This document shows, one piece after another, positions 59,327-64,000 of a DNA stretch of 64,000 bases. Numbering within the stretch: the stretch's first letter is position 1; every line of letters begins with the position of its first letter. A model generated the notes under the pieces. It was not told where the DNA came from. It worked only from the letters and a program-made list of their open reading frames with translations, and did not search any database. Location of the stretch: contig NZ_CP130427.1 of NCBI RefSeq assembly GCF_030518795.1, positions 1,550,001 through 1,614,000 on the forward strand, written 5' to 3'. The translations under genes and the position numbers were made by a program. This DNA comes from Micromonospora sp. NBRC 110009. Lineage in GTDB: Bacteria; Actinomycetota; Actinomycetes; Mycobacteriales; Micromonosporaceae.

Positions 59327-59941
59327 TCAGCGCATGGTGATGTACTGCGTCACGAACGCGGCCACCGCGTCGGCGATGAGCTGCACGGCGATGGCGGCCA
59401 GCAGCAGACCGGCGATCCGGGTCAGCACCTCGATGCCGCCCGGCCGGAGGATCTTGACGATCCCGCCGGAGAAGCGCAGCACCACCCAGACCGTGGCCAT
59501 CACCGCGACGATGGCGGCGGCGATGGCGAGGTAGTCGGTGAACGCACCGGCGCGCTGCACGAAGAGCATGGTGGCGACGATGGCGCCCGGGCCGGCGAGC
59601 AGCGGGGTGCCCAGCGGCACCAGGGCGATGTTGGAGGTGGCCTGCTGGTTCGGGTCGTCGGACTTGCCGGTCAGCAGTTCCAGGGCGACGAGGATCAGCA
59701 GCAGTCCTCCGGCGGCCTGCAACGCCGGCAGGTCGACGTGCAGGTAGGCCAGGATGGTCTGGCCGGCCACGGCGAACACGACGATGACCCCGAGGGCCAG
59801 CGCGACGGCCTGCCAGGCGGCCCGGTTCCGGTCGCGCGCGGGCAGCGGCCCGGTGAGCGCGAGGAAGATGGGCATCATGCCGGGCGGGTCGACGATCACC
59901 AGCAGGGTCACGAAGACCTCGCCGAAGAGCTTGAGATCCAC
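59327..59941 (-). CDS. MarC-family integral membrane protein
   Basis: A 204-residue protein with six predicted helices. The N-terminal VFVTLLVIVDPPGMMPIFLAL and the central LALVPLGTPLLAGPGAIVATMLF are the MarC signatures. Members are sometimes annotated as multiple-antibiotic-resistance proteins, but this was refuted for E. coli MarC and the function is open. It stands 31 bases after the PHP gene stop and 52 bases before the nuclease gene, all on the minus strand. The ATG MDLKLFGE lacks a clear Shine-Dalgarno. Confidence 0.92.
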   Translation of the reverse strand: MDLKLFGEVFVTLLVIVDPPGMMPIFLALTGPLPARDRNRAAWQAVALALGVIVVFAVAGQTILAYLHVDLPALQAAGGLLLILVALELLTGKSDDPNQQATSNIALVPLGTPLLAGPGAIVATMLFVQRAGAFTDYLAIAAAIVAVMATVWVVLRFSGGIVKILRPGGIEVLTRIAGLLLAAIAVQLIADAVAAFVTQYITMR

Positions 59942-59972
59942 GCGGACACGGTAGCCGCGTCGTCCGGAGGCT

Positions 59973-60839
59973 TCAGCCTGAAGCGACCGGGGTCACCCCG
60001 GTGGCAGCCGCGACGATCCGCTCGTACGCCGCGGGTTCGGTGGTGTGCGCACCGAGCTGGACGGTCTTGTGCGTCCCGTGGAAGTCCGACGAGCCGGTGA
60101 CCACCAGCCCCAGCTCGGCGGCGAGCCGGTGGACGTGGGCCTGCTCGGCGGGGCTGTGATCCTCGTGGTCGGCCTCCAGACCCGCCAACCCGGCCGCCGC
60201 CAGCTCCACGATCAGCTCGTCCGGCACGATCCGCCCGCGCCGGCTCGCCTTCGGATGGGCGAAGACGGGCACCCCGCCGGCCCCTCGCACCAGCGCCACC
60301 GCCCGGAACACGTCGATGTCCTCCTTGGGCAGCCGGTACCGCTCCCCCAGCCACTCCGGCCCGAAGGCCTCGGTGGTGGTGGCCACCAGCCCGGCCCGGA
60401 TCAGCGCCTGGGCGATGTGCGGCCGGCCGACCGTCCCGCCGCCCGCGCCGGAGAGGATCTCCGGCCAGCTCACCTCGACGCCGTCGGCGCGGAGCAGCTC
60501 GACGATCCGCTCGCCGCGTACCTCCCGGGCCAGCCGGACCCGGGCCAGTTCGGCGACCAGCTCCGGCTCCGTCGGGTCGAAGAGGTACGCGAGCAGGTGC
60601 AGCGGGATCGACGGCTCCTCGCCGTACCAGCGGCAGGAGATCTCCGCACCGCGGACCAGGGTGAGCCCGGGCGGCAGCGCGCGCACGGCGGCGTCCCAGC
60701 CGGCGGTGGTGTCGTGGTCGGTGATCGCGACGACGTCGAGACCAGCGTCGGCGGCGGCCCGGACCAGCTCGGCGGGGCTGAGCGTGCCGTCGCTGGCGGT
60801 GGAGTGCGCGTGCAGGTCGATCCGGGCGGGGGCGCTCAC
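59973..60839 (-). CDS. PHP-domain phosphoesterase
   Basis: A 288-residue PHP-family metal-dependent hydrolase. The start is the GTG at 60839 (MSAPARIDLHAHST), with TAGCGT seven bases upstream; the frame opens 42 codons earlier but that part is noise. Metal ligands are in RIDLHAHSTASDGTL, VVAITDHDTTAG, RGAEISC and FAHPKASRRG, with VTGSSDFHG at the C-terminus. This layout resembles TrpH/YciV-type 5'-3' exonucleases that act on RNA or 3',5'-bisphosphates, and other small PHP proteins. Substrate is not certain. It is followed by marC. Confidence 0.92.
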   Translation of the reverse strand: MSAPARIDLHAHSTASDGTLSPAELVRAAADAGLDVVAITDHDTTAGWDAAVRALPPGLTLVRGAEISCRWYGEEPSIPLHLLAYLFDPTEPELVAELARVRLAREVRGERIVELLRADGVEVSWPEILSGAGGGTVGRPHIAQALIRAGLVATTTEAFGPEWLGERYRLPKEDIDVFRAVALVRGAGGVPVFAHPKASRRGRIVPDELIVELAAAGLAGLEADHEDHSPAEQAHVHRLAAELGLVVTGSSDFHGTHKTVQLGAHTTEPAAYERIVAAATGVTPVASG

Positions 60840-60885
60840 CCCGCCGACGCTACCGCCCGCCCTCGCCCCCGCCGATTCCGACCGG

Positions 60886-62154
60886 TCAGGACAGGGTGTC
60901 CGCGACGACCACCGGTCGCTCGTCCGGCGTGGCTCCGTCGACGGACGAGGCGGTGGGTGTCTCACCGGCGACCACCCGGTCCGGACGCACCCGGACCAGC
61001 CGGCCGGTGGCGTCGACGTGCAGGGCCACCCCGGCGGGGGTCCACGCGACGGCGGCGACCAGCGCCGGCCCGGCCGGGTGGGCTGCCACGGTGGTCTCGA
61101 GCGTGCGGAGGTCGACCAGGAGGGCCCCCTTCCGGGCCCCGTTGATCAGCAGCCAGCGCCGGTCCCGGGAGATCCCGCCCAGGCCGTCGGTGGCCAGCTC
61201 CGGGCCGCAGGCGGTGCGGGCCGGGGCGAGGTCGCGGGCCGCGTCGAGCAGGGCCAGGCAGGGCCGCCGGGGCGTGCCGGCGGAGACCAGGCCGACCACC
61301 CGGCCGTCCGGGAGCGCGCCGTAGACGCTCAGCACGCCGTGGACGACGGCGCCCGGCTGCCCACCGGCGGCCCGCCGCCAGACGGTGAACCCGCCGTTGG
61401 CGGGCTGGCGGGCCAGCACGGCGTCGCCGGCGAAACCGACCGGCACGGCCCCCGCCGGCGCGGTGGTCCGGGCGGTCGCGATGAGCTGGCCGCCGACCAC
61501 GCCGGCGGCGAGCAGGTTGGGGCCGTCGCGCCAGGCGACCTGCCGGCCGTCCGGGGCGACCGCGACCGCGTCGGCCCCGGCGAGCAGCACCTGCGGCGCG
61601 CTGCCGTTCGGCGGGACCCACCAGAGGGTACGGCCGGCCGGGGCGGCCGCCGAGATCACCAGCCAGCCCCCGTGGTCGGGGACCCGCTGCGCCCGGTCGA
61701 CGGGGCCCACGCTGGTCAGCTCCCGCTGCTCACCGCCGCTGGTCTCGAGCCGGGATCCGACGATCAGGTCCAGCTCGGCGCGGAGCGGACCGCCCGTCGG
61801 GGACGGCGCGGCGCTGGCGGTGGGCAGCGGCGAGGGCGAGAACCCGCGCGGGTCGCCGAGCACGACCGTGGGCGTGCCCTGCTGTCCGGTGGGGCCGCCG
61901 AGCTGGGCCATGCCGGTGGTGACCAGCGCGGTGGCCACCCCGGCCAGGGCGAGGCCGGTCAGCGTGCGGCGGTGGCCCGTCCGCCGGGCCCGTCGGATGG
62001 CGACGGCGGCCGGGTCGGCGGCGAGCGGCCGCGGCGTGGCGGCGCGACCCGCGAAGGTGTCGCGCAGCGCCCGCTCCAGCTCGTCCTCGGTCACGCGGAA
62101 TGGACGCTCCGGGCCGCCGGTCTGGTTGTCGCAGGGGTTCGGCGTACGGCTCAT
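60886..62154 (-). CDS. membrane protein with beta-propeller, probable partner of the sigma factor
   Basis: A 422-residue protein. Residues 1-60 are cytoplasmic and basic with RVTEDELERALRDTFAGRA. One membrane helix follows at about 64-84 (LTGLALAGVATALVTTGMA). The outside part, from about 115, has repeated four-strand units such as GWLVISAAAPAGRTLWWVPP, VAVAPDGRQVAWRDG and ISRDRRWLLINGARK, in keeping with a WD-like propeller. The ATG overlaps the sigma factor stop (ATGA), a typical sigma/anti-sigma coupling. No zinc-binding anti-sigma motif is present, so the antagonist role is an inference from architecture and coupling. Confidence 0.8.
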   Translation of the reverse strand: MSRTPNPCDNQTGGPERPFRVTEDELERALRDTFAGRAATPRPLAADPAAVAIRRARRTGHRRTLTGLALAGVATALVTTGMAQLGGPTGQQGTPTVVLGDPRGFSPSPLPTASAAPSPTGGPLRAELDLIVGSRLETSGGEQRELTSVGPVDRAQRVPDHGGWLVISAAAPAGRTLWWVPPNGSAPQVLLAGADAVAVAPDGRQVAWRDGPNLLAAGVVGGQLIATARTTAPAGAVPVGFAGDAVLARQPANGGFTVWRRAAGGQPGAVVHGVLSVYGALPDGRVVGLVSAGTPRRPCLALLDAARDLAPARTACGPELATDGLGGISRDRRWLLINGARKGALLVDLRTLETTVAAHPAGPALVAAVAWTPAGVALHVDATGRLVRVRPDRVVAGETPTASSVDGATPDERPVVVADTLS

Positions 62155-62804
62155 CGGGTCTCCACCGGCACGGCGCTGACGGGCCGGACCGCCGGCGGGC
62201 GCACGGCGGGCGGCGGCGGTGCGGGCGACGGCACGGCGCGCGGCGCCGGGGTACGCGGGGCGGGCCGGGCCGGCGCGGCCGTCTCCGGCTCTGGGGACAG
62301 GCCGAGGGCGGTCTCCGAGCCCAGCCGGCGGCGCAGCGTGTTCAACGCCCGGGAGGTCTGGCTCTTCACGGTGCCCGGGGAGATCTCCAGCAGAGCGGCG
62401 GTCTGCGCCTCGGACATGTCCTCGTAGAAGCGGAGCACCAGCACGGCCCGCTGCCGGGCGGGGAGCGCCTGGAGGTGCCGCCAGAGGAGATCCCGGTCGA
62501 GCTGCTGCTCGATCTCGTCGACGCCGGCCCGCTCGGGCAGCACGTCGGTCGGGCGCTCACCGTGCCACCGACGCCGCCACCAACTCGTCGAGGTGTTGAC
62601 CAGCACCCGCCGGGCGTACGGCTCGATCGCCTCGATCCCGCCGAGCCGTTTCCAGGCCAGGTAGGTCTTGGTCAGCGCGGTCTGCAGCAGGTCCTCGGCC
62701 GTCGCCCAGTCCCCGGCCAGCAGGTACGCGGTGCGCAGCAGGGCACCGGAGCGGGCCGCGACGAACTCGCGGAACTCCTCCTCCAGCGGGTCCCTGCTCG
62801 CCAC
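62151..62804 (-). CDS. SigE-family RNA polymerase sigma factor
   Basis: A 217-residue ECF-type sigma factor of the SigE family common in Streptomyces and Micromonospora. Region 2 is LLRTAYLLAGDWATAEDLLQTALTKTYLAW, and region 4 is LPARQRAVLVLRFYEDMSEAQTAALLEISPGTVKSQTSRALNTLRR. The C-terminal 55 residues are a Pro/Ala-rich tail. The start is a GTG with GGAGGTGATC upstream, complementary to the 16S tail over nine bases. The tail may be a regulatory extension. The downstream membrane protein probably holds it at the membrane. The 104-base upstream gap includes a TCCGA/TCGGA inverted repeat near 62889. Confidence 0.95.
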   Translation of the reverse strand: MASRDPLEEEFREFVAARSGALLRTAYLLAGDWATAEDLLQTALTKTYLAWKRLGGIEAIEPYARRVLVNTSTSWWRRRWHGERPTDVLPERAGVDEIEQQLDRDLLWRHLQALPARQRAVLVLRFYEDMSEAQTAALLEISPGTVKSQTSRALNTLRRRLGSETALGLSPEPETAAPARPAPRTPAPRAVPSPAPPPPAVRPPAVRPVSAVPVETR

Positions 62805-62907
62805 CGATCACCTCCGCGCCCCGTCCTGCATGGCAGGCTTTCACGCCGCCGCGGTTCGGGTCGAGGGCAAATGGTGTGCAATACATCCGATGTTCGGACG
62901 AAAAGTT

Positions 62908-63783
62908 TCAGGCGCCGTCGTCGGCCTTCGCCTCGTCCTGCTCCTTGCCGATCCGCGCCTCGACCGCCTGCGGCTCGTACATCTCTTCCACGACACGCAG
63001 GTAGAGCTCGTTCGGGTTGGGCAGACTCTTGATCTCGCGGAGCGCCTGCTCCTGGCCGGCGGACTCCAGCACGAAGGTGCCGTAGTTGAGCGCCCGACCG
63101 GTCGGCGACTGCTCGTACTTCATGTCGGTGACCCGGACCAGCGGCATCATCGCCACCCGCCGGGTGATGACGCCGTCCACCACCATCACCCGCTTGTTGG
63201 TGAGGATGAAGCGGTTGTACCACCATTCGGCGATCTGCCAGGCGACCCAGCCGATGACCAGGAACCAGAGGAGCACGGCGACGGTGGTCAAAGCCCCGGT
63301 CTGGTTCCCGGCGAGGAAGCCGGAGAGGTAACCGAGGATGAAGGTCGCCAGGACGCCGATGATCAGCGGCTTTGCGATGTAGATCCAGTGCCGCTTCCAC
63401 TCGCCGCGGAACCGCTCGGTGGGGAACAGGTAGCGCGCGGCCAGCGGGCTCGGCTCGTCCTCCAGCGGGAGCACTCGGCGCGGGGCCATGCCGGCGGCGT
63501 CGGCGCGCAGCCCGGAAAGCTCATCCTCGGAGATCTGGGGCGGCTGGTAGCCGGCCTCCGGGTCGCGGATCCAGGCCCGCCCGGAGCGGCCCTCGCCGGC
63601 GTAGCCTGGGCCGGGGCCGTAGCCGACGTCGTCCGAAAGGGAAGGACCGTCACCCAGGCCGGGGCCAGCGCCGTAGCCAGGGCCTTCGTCGGGGTCGATG
63701 CGGGGGATCGGCTCGGTGTCGCGCTCCCGGCGCTCCCGATCGGGGTCGTCCGGGTCGAAGGGTGGTCCGGAGGGGCTTCCCAT
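62908..63783 (-). CDS. bacterial PH-domain membrane protein
   Basis: A 291-residue protein with a cytoplasmic low-complexity N-terminus (about 1-110, rich in Gly, Pro and acidic residues). Two adjacent membrane helices lie at about 135-185 (WIYIAKPLIIGVLATFILGY and the next). A bPH_2 (YdbS-like) beta domain follows at about 190-265, with RFILTNKRVMVVDGVITRRVAMMPL and VRVTDMKYEQSPTGRALNYG. The C-terminal 25 residues are charged. The small membrane peptide gene upstream ends 6 bases before this start, so they probably form one transcript. Function is unknown. Confidence 0.88.
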   Translation of the reverse strand: MGSPSGPPFDPDDPDRERRERDTEPIPRIDPDEGPGYGAGPGLGDGPSLSDDVGYGPGPGYAGEGRSGRAWIRDPEAGYQPPQISEDELSGLRADAAGMAPRRVLPLEDEPSPLAARYLFPTERFRGEWKRHWIYIAKPLIIGVLATFILGYLSGFLAGNQTGALTTVAVLLWFLVIGWVAWQIAEWWYNRFILTNKRVMVVDGVITRRVAMMPLVRVTDMKYEQSPTGRALNYGTFVLESAGQEQALREIKSLPNPNELYLRVVEEMYEPQAVEARIGKEQDEAKADDGA

Positions 63784-63789
63784 CGGCGG

Positions 63790-63948
63790 CTAGGCGACCA
63801 GGCTCGTGAAGAAGTCGCCGAAGCCCTGAGCGATGTCCATGATGCCGCCACCGAGGGACTTGAAGACGTCGGCGGCGGAGTTCGGCCGGTAGGCGATGAA
63901 GAAGATCAAGAATGCGATGCCGGCCCAGGTGAGGACCTTCTTGACCAT
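63790..63948 (-). CDS. 52-residue membrane peptide
   Basis: Starting from the ATG at 63948 (GAGAGGAT about nine bases upstream) the frame reads MVKKVLTWAGIAFLIFFIAY and ends IAQGFGDFFTSLVA with a stop at 63790. It has one membrane helix at about 5-20 and a short outside segment, RPNSAADVFKSLGGGI. It is six bases from the PH-domain gene start on the same strand. Very similar small proteins precede PH-domain genes in Micromonosporaceae, as I recall. Role unknown. Confidence 0.8.
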   Translation of the reverse strand: MVKKVLTWAGIAFLIFFIAYRPNSAADVFKSLGGGIMDIAQGFGDFFTSLVA

Positions 63949-64000
63949 GGCGGGCCATCCTCTCGCGCGGCACCGGGTCCGTTTACCGCAGTGGCACCCA

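Noticed and set aside
59327..59941. MarC as multidrug-resistance determinant
   Set aside because: The family name is historical and the resistance role was not upheld.

Overview
The window is high-GC actinobacterial DNA with many GTG starts, dense open frames on both strands and strong Shine-Dalgarno sites mixed with leaderless-looking starts. An F420-type LLM oxidoreductase, a SigE-family sigma factor, SepX/GlpR with its gephyrin-like partner, paired DUF4383 proteins and the palindromic terminators suggest Micromonosporaceae, probably Micromonospora or a close relative. No rRNA, CRISPR array or prophage is visible. Two tRNA genes (Gln-UUG and Ala-CGC) and one IS110-type element are present.

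Layout. (1) 1-5.0 kb: end of a TPR membrane protein, convergent with the sulfate-assimilation set cysQ-cysD-cysN, with pth beyond it. (2) 5.0-24.4 kb: a conserved actinobacterial housekeeping block, mostly on the minus strand: rplY, prs, glmU, tRNA-Gln, an ABC-F ATPase, ispE, rsmA, tatD, metG and rsmI, with pmt divergent from rsmI. A desaturase-TetR pair, two DUF4383 proteins, an orphan protein and an alpha/beta hydrolase are interspersed. The order matches the Mycobacterium tuberculosis Rv1002c-Rv1018c neighbourhood, except that no rpfB-like gene lies between tatD and rsmA. (3) 24.7-45.2 kb: an accessory region dominated by regulator-plus-target modules: PPTase with a shifted 3' end, FAD oxidoreductase with a divergent XRE-cupin regulator, TDT transporter with a divergent LysR, Lrp with a divergent LLM oxidoreductase and deaminase, ABC exporter-DUF4097 with a divergent GbsR/MarR regulator, acetyl- and phosphotransferases, two convergent small HTH paralogs, LtrA and tRNA-Ala. 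It also holds gene remnants. (4) 45.2-56.3 kb: the second conserved block, glpR/sepX - GNAT - glp - galU, a diguanylate cyclase, then divergent 5-formyl-THF cyclo-ligase and fmdB. An IS110 element lies between fmdB and a SAF-domain gene. (5) 56.3-64 kb: DUF2231 and Fur-family genes, DUF2236 oxygenase, RecB-like nuclease, MarC, PHP phosphoesterase, a sigma factor with its coupled membrane sensor, a PH-domain protein and a 52-residue membrane peptide.

How the genes work together. Blocks 2 and 4 supply translation (metG, pth, rplY, rsmA, rsmI), nucleotide-sugar and PRPP precursors (glmU, galU, prs), isoprenoids (ispE), protein mannosylation (pmt), and a divisome link (Glp binding its membrane receptor GlpR/SepX). 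In the tuberculosis genome these blocks are close neighbours; here about 21 kb of accessory genes separates them. The accessory region is rich in local repeats that look like operators: a seven-copy GTTGC array, GACAACC/GGTTGTC palindromes over the -35 boxes of two paralogs, TGGCAAAC repeats, and a CATAA/TTATG inverted repeat. Many starts carry TANNNT 6-8 bases upstream, consistent with leaderless transcription.

All calls come from reading the sequence and translations; no database search was possible. Starts were moved inward where a ribosome-binding site, a leaderless -10 or family knowledge supported it.
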